Shown one piece after another: positions 1-8,811 of a stretch of DNA of 64,000 nucleotides (the first letter of the stretch is position 1; every line of letters begins with the position of its first letter). The DNA is from Gammaproteobacteria bacterium. Lineage in GTDB: Bacteria > Pseudomonadota > Gammaproteobacteria > SZUA-152. Position numbers and translations under genes: made by a program. The notes beneath the pieces were generated by a model. It searched no databases, was not told where the DNA came from, and was given only the letters and a program-made list of their open reading frames with translations. The stretch is taken from contig JAKIUF010000012.1 in NCBI GenBank assembly GCA_021647705.1, positions 29,373 through 93,372 of the forward strand. The letters are read 5' to 3'.

Positions 1-1
1 G

Positions 2-514
2 GCACCGGCTATTCTTTCCCGCGATGAACAATTATCCAGTATTGAGTCAGATGTTGATAACCTGCGATTATTGATTTCTTCGTTGCAAAAAAATAATGCT
101 GAGCTACAAAATCAGATCGATGCCACCAGCATGGAGCGCAATGAACAGATTGCCGACCTGCGTTCCAGGTTGATGGATGCCACAGTCAATACCATTCCAT
201 CATTGGCATCTATCGATAAAGAGCATGCATCAACACTCAATACGTTACAAACTCAAATAAAGACTAATAAACGACGCATTGATCAGGCAACAAAACGCAA
301 AGCGGAGTCACCGCCATTTACGTTGATATCCATTGATGAGTGGGGATCAACGACCAGTGCGGTATTGGAGATGGATGGCAAATCCACCGTAGCCTCAGTG
401 GGTGATGTACGTGCGGGATGGAAAATCACAAAAATTAAACGGCCTGACTGTATTTATGCAACGCGCGTAGCTGATAACAAATCTGTCACGATTTGTGGTG
501 CAGGTATTCTGTGA
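2..514 (+). CDS. PilP-like periplasmic/pilus-biogenesis protein, 5' end missing
   Basis: The reading frame is open from the first complete codon of the window, so the N-terminus lies upstream. About 170 residues are visible. The first ~85 are heptad-rich and likely coiled coil (many E/Q/N/L). The last ~65 (residues FTLISIDEWG onward) form a compact beta-rich domain ending in TICGAGIL, resembling the C-terminal domain of type IV pilus PilP proteins. The stop overlaps the start of the next gene (TGATG), so it belongs to the conjugation operon. The PilP assignment rests on general pattern only; a generic coiled-coil periplasmic protein of the ICE is the alternative. Confidence 0.5.
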   Translation, partial: APAILSRDEQLSSIESDVDNLRLLISSLQKNNAELQNQIDATSMERNEQIADLRSRLMDATVNTIPSLASIDKEHASTLNTLQTQIKTNKRRIDQATKRKAESPPFTLISIDEWGSTTSAVLEMDGKSTVASVGDVRAGWKITKIKRPDCIYATRVADNKSVTICGAGIL

Positions 515-1266
515 TGCGATACCAACGATATTTCGCTGTATCTTTGTCCACTATTTTCCTTGCTGCCTGCACAACCACAACAATTGTGCCGACGGAAGAT
601 CCAGTGCCTGTCATTGAAGATACAACACCGTCGCTGAAGGAGTCACGCCTGAACGATTGTAAATATCTTATGCGCGACCTTTCCATGGATTGGTCATCAC
701 GTCGTTATTGGTGTGGTTCACCGTCGTCCGAAAATTCCACAGAATCAAATCTTCGGGAAAAAAGAAATAAAGCGATGTTGGCAGCCATTGAACGCATGCG
801 GCTGCGTCTTTCTATCTTGCGTGAGCGCATGAATACAGTAACTCGTCGTACGGATGATGTCGCTACAAAAATTTCTCCACGTTTAAAGCAACAATCCAGC
901 GTTAATATAAAAAAGCCAGCAATGATCAAAACAAAACTCAGTCCTGCCAAACATTCTGACACTGACCAGACACATCGCATCGTCTTTGCACGAGGACGGG
1001 TGACATTGGGCCCCAAAGGTCGATTGCAGGCGCTGGGGCTGATTCCGATCATTCAGAATGCTCGCCAGATTACGGTAAGAGGGCGACTGATGGATGACGA
1101 ATTCCAGTTAGATGACCCGCTGGCCTCTGAACGTCGGTCGGTAGGGCGGTCTTATTCTGTGCGTGAGCTGTGGCGGTCTGCCGGTGTTGATGTCACTGCT
1201 CTGACCATCCTGCATTACTCCCCGGATGTTTCAGGGAAATTTGTTGAGGTGATGATTGATGAATAA
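514..1266 (+). CDS. OmpA-like lipoprotein of the ICE conjugation operon
   Basis: The chosen ATG overlaps the upstream stop (TGATG). A TTG 21 bases upstream would add a non-signal stretch. The N-terminus has a lipoprotein signal with lipobox LAAC near residue 20, so the protein is probably anchored in the outer membrane. The middle is basic and helical. The C-terminal ~95 residues (RIVFARGRVTLGPKG through SERRSVGRSYSVRELW) match the OmpA/MotB peptidoglycan-binding pattern: a beta strand, the 'RGRLMDD' turn, a SERR helix and a final strand. Such proteins tie a secretion or pilus apparatus to the cell wall. It overlaps the next gene by 8 bases. The exact ICE family was not recognised. Confidence 0.6.
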   Translation: MRYQRYFAVSLSTIFLAACTTTTIVPTEDPVPVIEDTTPSLKESRLNDCKYLMRDLSMDWSSRRYWCGSPSSENSTESNLREKRNKAMLAAIERMRLRLSILRERMNTVTRRTDDVATKISPRLKQQSSVNIKKPAMIKTKLSPAKHSDTDQTHRIVFARGRVTLGPKGRLQALGLIPIIQNARQITVRGRLMDDEFQLDDPLASERRSVGRSYSVRELWRSAGVDVTALTILHYSPDVSGKFVEVMIDE

Positions 1267-2053
1267 AAGCATAACAGTAACCATCTGGATGTTTGTATTT
1301 CTGCTATTGCCATTCACATCCATCGCAGAAACAACCGAAGAGAGATCTGCCAGTGTGCTTTCTTCAGTGCGTGAATCCACTGAGGAGACAGCGGAAGTCA
1401 GCGCCCGTCGTTGGGGGCTGACGGTTAATGAATGGCAGCGTTACGAAGAGATCATGAAGGGCGAAGGGCGTTATAACTGGAAGGACAAAGATCCCATTAT
1501 GGTACTCGGTCTGTATGCCGAAACCGATGCTGAGCGCGAACGTTATGCCGAGCGATTAGCCGTACAGGAGCACGCTCTGGTTGATCGTTTGACCAAATTA
1601 AATTTTGCCTATTTACGTGCATTCCAGCGGTTGTATGGTGACGAACCTCTTTTGGATCTTGACAAGTTTTATGCGTTTTACAATATGACCCCGCCATCGC
1701 GTAATGATCAAATTAAACCCGGGTTGGGATCCACTCTGGGAGATCGTTTTGTTTTGTTTATCAGCCCTGATTGTAATGGTTGTGACGCATCGTATCTCAA
1801 TCTGCGGCGTGTACAAGAATTTGGCACCGCTCTGGATATTTATTTTGTGGGGGCTAGCGACCAGGACATTATGGACTGGGCAAAAACGATGGACATTGAC
1901 CCTGATTTGGTCAAGAGCCGGTCAGTGACACTCAATGATGATACAGGGATGTATGCTCGTTATAATCGGCCACCCTTACCCGCTGCGTTTTATTACAGCA
2001 AGTCCACAGAATCGGTCCACCCCGTTAATTTGGATACTGGAGCTGTGCAGTGA
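1259..2053 (+). CDS. Integrating conjugative element protein, TIGR03759/PFL_4693 family
   Basis: 264 residues starting at the ATG inside the end of the upstream gene; the TTG three bases earlier is less likely. A Sec signal peptide ends near SIA-ETTEE, so the protein is periplasmic. The RWGLTVNEWQRYEEIMKGEG segment is typical of PFL_4693 proteins, which sit at this place in MPF_G ICE clusters. The C-terminal half (residues ~155-240) carries a thioredoxin-like CNGC pair in 'SPDCNGCDASY', hinting at a redox fold. It could act in disulfide formation or folding of the conjugation apparatus; that role is inferred. Confidence 0.8.
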   Translation: MNKSITVTIWMFVFLLLPFTSIAETTEERSASVLSSVRESTEETAEVSARRWGLTVNEWQRYEEIMKGEGRYNWKDKDPIMVLGLYAETDAERERYAERLAVQEHALVDRLTKLNFAYLRAFQRLYGDEPLLDLDKFYAFYNMTPPSRNDQIKPGLGSTLGDRFVLFISPDCNGCDASYLNLRRVQEFGTALDIYFVGASDQDIMDWAKTMDIDPDLVKSRSVTLNDDTGMYARYNRPPLPAAFYYSKSTESVHPVNLDTGAVQ

Positions 2054-2613
2054 TCCGCTTTCTATACACCTTTGCAATTTGTGTCTTGTTGGCAATACCC
2101 GTGCATGCGACCGATGGAGTGCCTGCGGCATATCGTCTCATCGCGGCTGAATATTCGCTGCCACCTATGTTGCTGTATTCAATAGCGATAACAGAATCGG
2201 GTATTCGTAAACACAATTACCGAAACAGACAGCCATGGCCATGGACGGTCAATCATGCCGGAAAAGGCATTTATTTTGATACTCGCCAAGAGGCCTATGA
2301 TTATTTGTCACAGGTCTTACGTAAGGGCCAGAAAAATTTTGATGTAGGTCTGATGCAGGTCAATTGGCACTGGAATCGTCATGTATTTGATTCATCGCTA
2401 TGGAATGCGCTGGACCCATATACCAATCTCCGAGGCGGTGCATCGATTATTCGCACACAATATCATCGCCTTGGTTCTTTCGAGAAAGCGGTTGGTGCCT
2501 ACCACTCTCCAGGCAATATCGCGCGAGCTAATGCCTACCGGGAACGAGTGCGTGACAACCTCGCCATTATTTTACAGGCAAACACCCCACAATCCGGCAG
2601 GAGACGATTCTGA
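2050..2613 (+). CDS. Conjugal lytic transglycosylase (SLT domain)
   Basis: 187 residues. The GTG start overlaps the previous stop (GTGA), indicating translational coupling. A signal peptide ends near VHA-TDG. The SLT fold is supported by the catalytic glutamate (Glu49 in AITESG), the GLMQVNW motif in the middle and the 'AVGAYHSPG' block near the C-terminus. Periplasmic lytic transglycosylases of this kind locally open murein so that the type IV secretion channel or pilus can be assembled. It lies between PFL_4693- and PFL_4695-type genes, as in other MPF_G elements. Confidence 0.88.
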   Translation: MIRFLYTFAICVLLAIPVHATDGVPAAYRLIAAEYSLPPMLLYSIAITESGIRKHNYRNRQPWPWTVNHAGKGIYFDTRQEAYDYLSQVLRKGQKNFDVGLMQVNWHWNRHVFDSSLWNALDPYTNLRGGASIIRTQYHRLGSFEKAVGAYHSPGNIARANAYRERVRDNLAIILQANTPQSGRRRF

Positions 2614-3155
2614 TGCAAAATGTTCACGCCATTGTATTTTGTGTATCACTACTATCCGTTATGTCTGTGTCAGCCGAACCCTTCATCATCATTGATGAGG
2701 GCGGCGTATCAACCGATACTTATCGGAAAATAATGGAACCTGCAACAAAAGTGCCTGATTTTGGCGGGCAATGGGTGCAGGCCTATTCGCCGCTGATACA
2801 AAAAGATCCGGAAAATCTGAGTCTGTGGTTACCGTTAACCACGGATAAACTGTCACCGAAACGATTAAGGGATAATGACGAACGGGAAGTTAATTACGAC
2901 CTTGATGCACCGATCTGCATTATTGGTTCCGATGATTTATCTATGCACTGGATAAAATCAAACCTGAACAATCTGGTCAAACTGAAAGCCCGCTGTTGGT
3001 TGGTACAGGCTGATGATTTCAACGATTTCACGGCAATCTCCAGACAATTACAAGGCAAGGTGCTGATGATGCCTGCTGACGGTGATGCGATTGCCGATTT
3101 TTTTGGTATTCGACATTACCCGGTGTTTATTGATCAGGGATACATTGCTCAATGA
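2613..3155 (+). CDS. Integrating conjugative element protein, TIGR03765/PFL_4695 family
   Basis: 180 residues. ATG overlaps the upstream stop (TGATG) and the stop overlaps the traD start (ATGA). A signal peptide ends near VSA-EPF. The body fits PFL_4695 proteins: an early Asp/Glu-rich strand (IIIDEGGVST), the 'PLTTDKLSP' segment, a central 'CWLVQADDF' and a C-terminal FFGIRHYPVFID stretch. The last resembles the cis-Pro end of thioredoxin-like folds without a CxxC. Periplasmic and conserved next to traD in this ICE class; its biochemical role is unknown. Confidence 0.8.
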   Translation: MQNVHAIVFCVSLLSVMSVSAEPFIIIDEGGVSTDTYRKIMEPATKVPDFGGQWVQAYSPLIQKDPENLSLWLPLTTDKLSPKRLRDNDEREVNYDLDAPICIIGSDDLSMHWIKSNLNNLVKLKARCWLVQADDFNDFTAISRQLQGKVLMMPADGDAIADFFGIRHYPVFIDQGYIAQ

Positions 3156-5305
3156 ACGTTAAATATCCCATTGAAGCCCTGCTCAGACCACCCGTGGAAT
3201 ACTATGCGGCAGGCTCGTACTTCGCTATTGCATTGCTGGCTGCAATGGCACCAGGAGCCCTGATGATGACACCCGGCATTGCCTATATCACGGCTATCTC
3301 TCTGTTTCTGTTAGGGCTGCGTCGATATCGACAGGGGGCACGAGTACGGCGCTATCAAAAGGGCTTGCGTCGGTTAAAACCCTACATGATGTCTTCAAGG
3401 AAATTACCGGTTAGCCGTCAGCGTTTGTTTTTGGGGCTTGGTTTTGAGTGGGATGGCCGTCATGCTCAGCGCCTAGCGGATCTGGATCGAAAAGGTGGTC
3501 GGGCCTACAAGGAACAGTCAATATTGCACCAATGGGCCCGTGCCTTCGAGGCCCGCAATGAACATCGCTACATTTTTAGTCGTTATCAATCCTGCCTGAA
3601 ATTTATAACAAAAACAGCGGAGCGTTATCGCTGGTTTCTGCCAGTTGTTGTGCTCAGATACGCGATAGAAAACAATCCACTATCAGCACTGCCACCGGTG
3701 GGCGGCGAACCTGCGTTACACGCTGTCGGTTTGTATGAGGGTGAGCGCCCCATCTATATGGACCTGGGTGATCGGGTAGGCCACACCCTGGTACTGGGTA
3801 CAACGCGCGTGGGTAAAACGCGTCTGGCCGAATTACTGATTGCTCAGGATATTCAGCGCGGCGATGTGGTTATCGTGTTTGATCCCAAAGGCGATGCGGA
3901 TTTGTTTCGGCGCATGTACGTCGAAGCCAAACGAGCAGGGCGTCTCGACAATTTCTATTTTTTCCATCTCGGCTATCCCGACATTTCAGCTCGCTATAAC
4001 CCGGTGGGATCATTTACACAGATCACGGAAGTGGCGGGACGCATCGCGGATCAACTGCCCGGTGAAGGACAGTCTGCCGCGTTTCGTGAGTTTGTCTGGC
4101 GTTATGTCAACGTCATCGCCAAAGCGCAGACGGCGCTGGGTCGCAAAGTCGATTACGAACAGATCAAAGACTATGGCCAGGACATTGAGCCATTGGTGCG
4201 CGATTACATGACGCTGATGGCCAATAATGCAGACCCGACCGGGGGCTGGAAAAAAGAAGTTGAAATGATTCTCGCTGCCTTTAGTGATTCCGACTGCAAG
4301 GATTATCGTGTTCCACGTGAAATGATGAGCCGTGATCATTCTGTGGTCGCCTTGCTGCGCTATTGCAAGGACAAGGAATTATATGATTCAGTCGCGGCTT
4401 CCCTTGCCAGAACCTACGAATATGACCGTGGCTATTTCGACAAACTGGTGTCCTCTCTGCTGCCGTTAATGGAAAAGCTGACCACCGGGCAATGCGCCGA
4501 GTTGTTAAGTCCCGACTACCTGGATCAGGATGATGAACGGCCTATTTTCGACTGGAACCAGGTGATCCGCGCGAAAGGCATCGTCTATATCGGGCTGAAT
4601 GCGTTGACCAATCCCGAGGTGGCGTCGGCAGTGGGCGGAGCCATGTTTTCCGACCTCACATCAATGGCAGGGCGCATTTACATTCATGGCGTTAATCAGG
4701 GGCTGCCTGACATGGGTATCGACTCTGTTCCCATCAACATACATGCAGACGAGTTCAACGAACTGATCGGCGACGAGTTCATACCCATGCTCAACAAGGC
4801 GGGCGGTGCCGGATATCAGGTGACCGCATACACCCAGACCTGGTCGGATGTCGAAGCGCGGTTGCAAGACAAGGCCAAGGCAGGCCAGGTGGCGGGTAAT
4901 TTTAATACCGTGATCATGTTGCGTGTCCGTGAACTGGCAACAGCAGAAATGCTGACCTCGCAATTACGCATGACTGAAATCGACCATCTCATGACGGTGT
5001 CCGGTACCACGGATTCATCTGACCCGGACAGTAAAACGCACTTTGTATCACGGACTGAAGGACGTATTACAACCCAACAGGCCGAGCTGATACACCCCAA
5101 CAATGTTGTCACTCTACCCAAGGGGCAGTGCTATGCACTGCTCAATGGGGGACGACCGTACAAAGTACGTTTACCCTTGGCAGACAAAAGAGACTTTAAA
5201 GGCATGCCGGATAAATTGCGCGATGTGGCGCATGAGATGCGAGGACAATACACCACCTCTGATGACTGGTATCGATTTACGCCCAGTTGGAGTAATGCTG
5301 CCTAA
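3152..5305 (+). CDS. traD: Type IV coupling protein TraD (SXT/TOL subfamily)
   Basis: 717 residues, the family's usual length. Two N-terminal membrane helices (about residues 17-37 and 40-57) precede a cytosolic AAA+/FtsK-like motor. Walker A is GTTRVGKT at about 216-223 and Walker B is VVIVFDPKGD at about 238-247. A conserved 'NIHADEFNELIGDEFIP' block around residue 530 is a motor-core segment. TraD receives the relaxase-bound DNA strand at the inner membrane and pumps it into the secretion channel. ATG overlaps the stop before it and TAATG links it to the next gene. The relaxase it would partner is not in this window. Confidence 0.93.
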   Translation: MNVKYPIEALLRPPVEYYAAGSYFAIALLAAMAPGALMMTPGIAYITAISLFLLGLRRYRQGARVRRYQKGLRRLKPYMMSSRKLPVSRQRLFLGLGFEWDGRHAQRLADLDRKGGRAYKEQSILHQWARAFEARNEHRYIFSRYQSCLKFITKTAERYRWFLPVVVLRYAIENNPLSALPPVGGEPALHAVGLYEGERPIYMDLGDRVGHTLVLGTTRVGKTRLAELLIAQDIQRGDVVIVFDPKGDADLFRRMYVEAKRAGRLDNFYFFHLGYPDISARYNPVGSFTQITEVAGRIADQLPGEGQSAAFREFVWRYVNVIAKAQTALGRKVDYEQIKDYGQDIEPLVRDYMTLMANNADPTGGWKKEVEMILAAFSDSDCKDYRVPREMMSRDHSVVALLRYCKDKELYDSVAASLARTYEYDRGYFDKLVSSLLPLMEKLTTGQCAELLSPDYLDQDDERPIFDWNQVIRAKGIVYIGLNALTNPEVASAVGGAMFSDLTSMAGRIYIHGVNQGLPDMGIDSVPINIHADEFNELIGDEFIPMLNKAGGAGYQVTAYTQTWSDVEARLQDKAKAGQVAGNFNTVIMLRVRELATAEMLTSQLRMTEIDHLMTVSGTTDSSDPDSKTHFVSRTEGRITTQQAELIHPNNVVTLPKGQCYALLNGGRPYKVRLPLADKRDFKGMPDKLRDVAHEMRGQYTTSDDWYRFTPSWSNAA

Positions 5306-6048
5306 TGTCTACTCATCAGGAAGAAAATGCCGACCGGGGTAAAACGGTACAAAAAAAACAGGCTCTGTTCTGGAGAGTCCTGGGAGGCTGTTTTTATTTG
5401 ATTGGACTGACATTAATGGCATGGCTGTTTTCTATCGTTGTCGAGTGGGTCGGGATGATTTTTTTCTGGGCAGAAGAGGGTGCTGGACATAGCCGACAAA
5501 TGTTCCTAACCGAATTGACGTATCTGAATGACGGTTTCAAGAACAACTTCATGGGATACAAACCAGTGGAAATGGCGATGTGGCTGTCCACCAGCATTAC
5601 ATTTTGGATATTCGAATGGACACGCTTTGTAGATTTACTGGAGTGGTCGATGTATCCCTCTCCAGGTGCATCGGAACCCCGTCTTGATTTGGCGCATGTC
5701 GCACAATGGGCCGGTCAATATTTTACTGCTGCAATGAATTCCACCCAGGTATTTGGTGTGCGTCTTGCTGTTGCTATTTTATGTTTACCCGCTTTTATCA
5801 TGGTGGGCTTTGCCGCATTAATTGACGGCTTGGTTGAGCGAGAGTTGCGTCGTTTCGGTGGAGGCAACGAGAGTTCATTTGTTTATCACAATGTGAAATC
5901 GTGGATGCGCCCAACGGTGATCGGGTCATTGTTTATTTATTTGAGTATGCCCGTGTCAGTGCATCCAAATCTGATTTTTGTACCAGCGATCATCATGTAT
6001 GGCGGTGCTATCTATTTAACCTCGGCCACTTTCAAAAAATACCTGTGA
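5305..6048 (+). CDS. ICE membrane protein, TIGR03747/PFL_4697 family
   Basis: 247 residues with four or five predicted membrane helices (around residues 25-50, 90-105, 150-172, 200-220 and 222-238). Start and traD stop overlap (TAATG). Family assignment follows from the polytopic layout, the 'GAEEGAGHSRQML'-like segment between the first two helices (here WAEEGAGHSRQM) and the fixed position behind traD. It is probably an inner-membrane partner of TraD; no enzymatic motif is visible. Confidence 0.82.
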   Translation: MSTHQEENADRGKTVQKKQALFWRVLGGCFYLIGLTLMAWLFSIVVEWVGMIFFWAEEGAGHSRQMFLTELTYLNDGFKNNFMGYKPVEMAMWLSTSITFWIFEWTRFVDLLEWSMYPSPGASEPRLDLAHVAQWAGQYFTAAMNSTQVFGVRLAVAILCLPAFIMVGFAALIDGLVERELRRFGGGNESSFVYHNVKSWMRPTVIGSLFIYLSMPVSVHPNLIFVPAIIMYGGAIYLTSATFKKYL

Positions 6049-6056
6049 GGCACCTG

Positions 6057-6368
6057 ATGAAATTACGATTAATGATAATGATGTTTACCCTGATGGTGGT
6101 TATCCCCGCGCCTGTGTTGGCAGATGCCGAATCTGAACGTGCCAATCTGGTCCGGTTGGTGGGCGAATTCGATTATCTGTTGCAGTCATTGCGCAAATAT
6201 AAGATTGACTCAGTAAACGATCAATACACATTTTCGTATGATGCGCTCTCGCATGACCTCACGGTCATACGCGATGGCGTCACGGAATACATTAACAAAG
6301 ATTTGTCATTGACCAGGGAGATAGCTCCTCTTGTCGGGCAATACATCCAGCAACCCATACATAGATGA
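6057..6368 (+). CDS. RAQPRD-family ICE protein
   Basis: 103 residues from the ATG 8 bases after the previous stop. An upstream in-frame start would run far into the previous gene and lacks a signal peptide. A signal peptide ends near VLA-DAES. The mature part carries the family pattern: ESERANLVRLVGEF helix, then a 'YTFSYDALSHDLTVIRDGV' block, and a C-terminal tail where the name-giving RAQPRD motif is not preserved literally. Periplasmic, conserved in MPF_G ICEs, function unknown. Its stop overlaps the start of the next gene. Confidence 0.75.
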   Translation: MKLRLMIMMFTLMVVIPAPVLADAESERANLVRLVGEFDYLLQSLRKYKIDSVNDQYTFSYDALSHDLTVIRDGVTEYINKDLSLTREIAPLVGQYIQQPIHR

Positions 6369-6607
6369 GCAGGAGAGTAGTCATTATGGAGGCGGCTTTT
6401 AATCTCGGTGCAGGATTTTCTGCGAATGAACTGAATATTCTTATACGCGGCATGATTGCCTCTCTCATCACAATATGGGGTGCGTGGATTATGTGGAAAC
6501 AATTTCAGATGGTCGGAGATAGTCGAATGAAAATTGGAGAGTGGGGTGTAAATGTCGCCAAAATGATTTTTTTGGTGACATTTGTTCTCATTATTGTAGG
6601 TCTTTAA
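6365..6607 (+). CDS. ICE protein, TIGR03758/PFL_4701 family (DUF3262)
   Basis: 80 residues with two membrane helices (about 30-50 and 62-78) and the 'LITIWGAWIMWKQFQ' signature of this small family. The ATG overlapping the upstream stop (ATGA) is used; a second ATG seven codons on has an AGGAG about 11 bases before it and may be the true start. These small double-spanning proteins sit beside the TIGR03745 protein and may be pilin-like or channel components; this is inference from size and position. Confidence 0.75.
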   Translation: MSRRVVIMEAAFNLGAGFSANELNILIRGMIASLITIWGAWIMWKQFQMVGDSRMKIGEWGVNVAKMIFLVTFVLIIVGL

Positions 6608-6636
6608 AATTACTATCAGCAAAAAAAGGAAAAATC

Positions 6637-7008
6637 ATGACAATGAAGAAAATATCAACTCGGTACAGATTGTTTTGTACGGCTCTTGTTGCAAGTGCAA
6701 CAGTGTATCTACCTGCTGCGGCATTTGCGGCTTTACCCGTCGCAGCAACCGTAGCCCCAGGCGTTAATGCCACAACGCCTGGGAAGACTGTCCGGGATTT
6801 GTTTACCCAGGGTATCACGCTGCTGGCCAGTGTGCTCGCAGCAGCGATAGTGTTAGGCGGCATGTGGCAAATCTACAGCGCATATGTCGAAGGTCGAAAA
6901 AAAGGCGAGTTAAAAGACGTTGGAATCACTGCGGCAGTGGGTTTAGGTATCATGGCAGGGGGCGTCATTCTTGCACTTCTGGCTGTGCAGTACGGCACAT
7001 TCACATAG
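6637..7008 (+). CDS. ICE protein, TIGR03745/PFL_4702 family (possible pilin-like subunit)
   Basis: 123 residues. The ATG is preceded by AAGGA with good spacing; earlier in-frame starts overlap the previous gene in a wrong-looking frame. A cleavable signal peptide (AAAFA-ALPV) is followed by two hydrophobic segments (about 70-88 and 100-118) separated by a basic EGRKKGELKD loop. This VirB2/TraA-like layout (signal, two helices, short charged loop) fits a conjugative pilin, although the family is officially uncharacterised. Confidence 0.78.
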   Translation: MTMKKISTRYRLFCTALVASATVYLPAAAFAALPVAATVAPGVNATTPGKTVRDLFTQGITLLASVLAAAIVLGGMWQIYSAYVEGRKKGELKDVGITAAVGLGIMAGGVILALLAVQYGTFT

Positions 7009-7023
7009 GCAAATAGACCGACC

Positions 7024-7365
7024 ATGGATAAAAAAGACGACACTGCCCATTTGATTGACACCGAACCCGTCTTGTTGCTTGGTTGTAATAACATCGAGAT
7101 CTTTTCTCTCGGAGCATTGGGCTTTATTTTTAGTTTAGTAGTAGGCATCGTTCTGCTCATGCCCTTCGGGATGTCTTTTTTGGCACTACCGTTCAGTTTT
7201 TTGATTGCCCTGGCGACGATCTATTTTGGTGGTCGCCGCCTGGGTAAAGCGAAAGAAGGCAAGCCGGATGGTTATTACAATCGATACCTGCGCATGAAAC
7301 TGTCGTCGTTGGGTATCAAGAAAGCGAATTATGTCAACGCGGGATACTGGAGAATACGCAGGTGA
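7024..7365 (+). CDS. Conjugative transfer region protein, TIGR03750 (DUF3487, TraL-like)
   Basis: 113 residues with two adjacent membrane helices (about 30-50 and 52-70) and a basic C-terminus ending GYWRIRR. The size, the paired helices near the N-terminus and the 'GYYNRYLRMKL' segment fit DUF3487 proteins, which take the place of TraL/VirB3 in MPF_G systems. Its stop overlaps the GTG of the next gene (GTGA). Confidence 0.82.
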   Translation: MDKKDDTAHLIDTEPVLLLGCNNIEIFSLGALGFIFSLVVGIVLLMPFGMSFLALPFSFLIALATIYFGGRRLGKAKEGKPDGYYNRYLRMKLSSLGIKKANYVNAGYWRIRR

Positions 7366-7988
7366 GCTTTATATCTGACTTGGAAAACGAACGACAAAAT
7401 GGGCGTTATAAAACACGCATCATTATTGGTCTGTTTATGTTGGTCATCCTGATCGTTGTGGGTTGGATGCAAGCACCCAGGGATATCACATTGCACTATC
7501 CACCCGATTTACGCTCCGGTGCGCAAATGCAGATGGGAGAGGTGCCCCCGTTTGAAGTGTATCTGTTTGCACAATATATCTTACAACAATTGAATTCATG
7601 GGAAATCAATGGCAGCAAAGACTATCCAAGAAAGGTCTCCATGCTGCGTTATTACCTGACGCCCAATTATCAACAACAACTGGAAGAGGATATCTCTCTG
7701 CGCGAAGGAAATGGCGAGCTACGTAACAGAGTGCGCAATTTTTCATTTGCGCCGGGAACGGCTTATAGAGAAGATTTTGTGCAACTCGATGGTGACTCCT
7801 GGATTGTCTGGCTGGATGTCAACATTGATGAATATGTGTTGGGTAAATCGGTGAAAGAGCTTTCATTGCGATATCCCATCCGGGTTGTCCGCTATGACGT
7901 GGATCGTGAAAAAAACCCCTGGCAACTGGCCCTGGATGGCAGTGGAAAATTTCGGCCAATGAGACAAGAGGCAAAAATAAATGAATAA
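7362..7988 (+). CDS. ICE protein, TIGR03746/PFL_4703 family (TraE/VirB8-like)
   Basis: 208 residues from a GTG coupled to the previous stop. One membrane helix (about 20-38) is followed by a periplasmic domain with the 'GEVPPFEVYLFAQYILQQLN' and 'LRYYLTP' blocks of PFL_4703. The single N-terminal anchor plus an NTF2-like periplasmic body corresponds to TraE/VirB8, an inner-membrane assembly factor of the channel. The stop overlaps the next start by 8 bases. Confidence 0.83.
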   Translation: MSFISDLENERQNGRYKTRIIIGLFMLVILIVVGWMQAPRDITLHYPPDLRSGAQMQMGEVPPFEVYLFAQYILQQLNSWEINGSKDYPRKVSMLRYYLTPNYQQQLEEDISLREGNGELRNRVRNFSFAPGTAYREDFVQLDGDSWIVWLDVNIDEYVLGKSVKELSLRYPIRVVRYDVDREKNPWQLALDGSGKFRPMRQEAKINE

Positions 7989-8811
7989 ACCCATCAGCAA
8001 ATTGACAAGCATCATTTGCTCATTTTTTTGCGGAATCGTTCTCTCGACGGCCTTTGCCGCACCTATACCGGACATCCAGTCTGCGCATGAAGTTGTCGAT
8101 CATGTTGTTTGGAAGAATATACCGATACGAGTCGTATTGCCGGTAGGCCAGGAAAGACGCATTGATTTCCCAGTGCCCGTCAAAATCGAATGGCCAAACG
8201 ATGTGGCTCAAAAAACCGGCAATCTCCAGTTACGCGAAAACGGGAGTGTTTATTGGACGGCGGGTGAAACGTTTGATCGACAGCGTGTGAATGTATTTAC
8301 CTTCACTGGCGAATCCTACCTGTTGGATGTCGAAGCACGTCATGACGCACCGGCTCGCACCCTGGTTATCCTCGACGACCGGTTTGATACCGGCAAAAGA
8401 AATACAACAAAGGAGCACCACACGAAATCTGCACCTGCCAATCTTGACAGTGTGGATCTGGTGCGTTTTGTCTCACAAATGCTGTATGCGCCTCGTCGTC
8501 TCATAAAACAATTGCCTGGCGTCACACGCGTACCGGTGACGAAAGAGGATGTCCCGCTATTTAAGGGCGGTGAGCTGCGTACCAGCCCTATTGCCCAGTG
8601 GAAAACCCCCGGTGTACCCGCGCTGTATGTGACGGCCATTCGTGTCACCTCGAATGCCCTGATACCGGTGATGCTGGACCCTCGCCATCTACGGGGCGAC
8701 TGGCTCAATGCGACGCCTCAGCATGGCGAGGTGAATGCCGCCGGAGAGGACGGCGACACCACCGCGTGGTATTTGGTGTCGTCGCGGCCTTTTGAGGAGA
8801 CTGTCCAATGA
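7981..8811 (+). CDS. ICE protein, TIGR03749/PFL_4704 family (TraK-like)
   Basis: 276 residues. A signal peptide ends near AFA-APIP. The mature protein is beta-rich, with an N-terminal secretin-type domain ('VVLPVGQERRIDFPVPV') and a conserved 'QMLYAPRRLI' segment near the middle, typical for PFL_4704. TraK/VirB9-like proteins form the periplasmic/outer-membrane ring with the TraB- and TraV-like proteins encoded just downstream. ATGA links it to the next gene. Confidence 0.83.
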   Translation: MNKPISKLTSIICSFFCGIVLSTAFAAPIPDIQSAHEVVDHVVWKNIPIRVVLPVGQERRIDFPVPVKIEWPNDVAQKTGNLQLRENGSVYWTAGETFDRQRVNVFTFTGESYLLDVEARHDAPARTLVILDDRFDTGKRNTTKEHHTKSAPANLDSVDLVRFVSQMLYAPRRLIKQLPGVTRVPVTKEDVPLFKGGELRTSPIAQWKTPGVPALYVTAIRVTSNALIPVMLDPRHLRGDWLNATPQHGEVNAAGEDGDTTAWYLVSSRPFEETVQ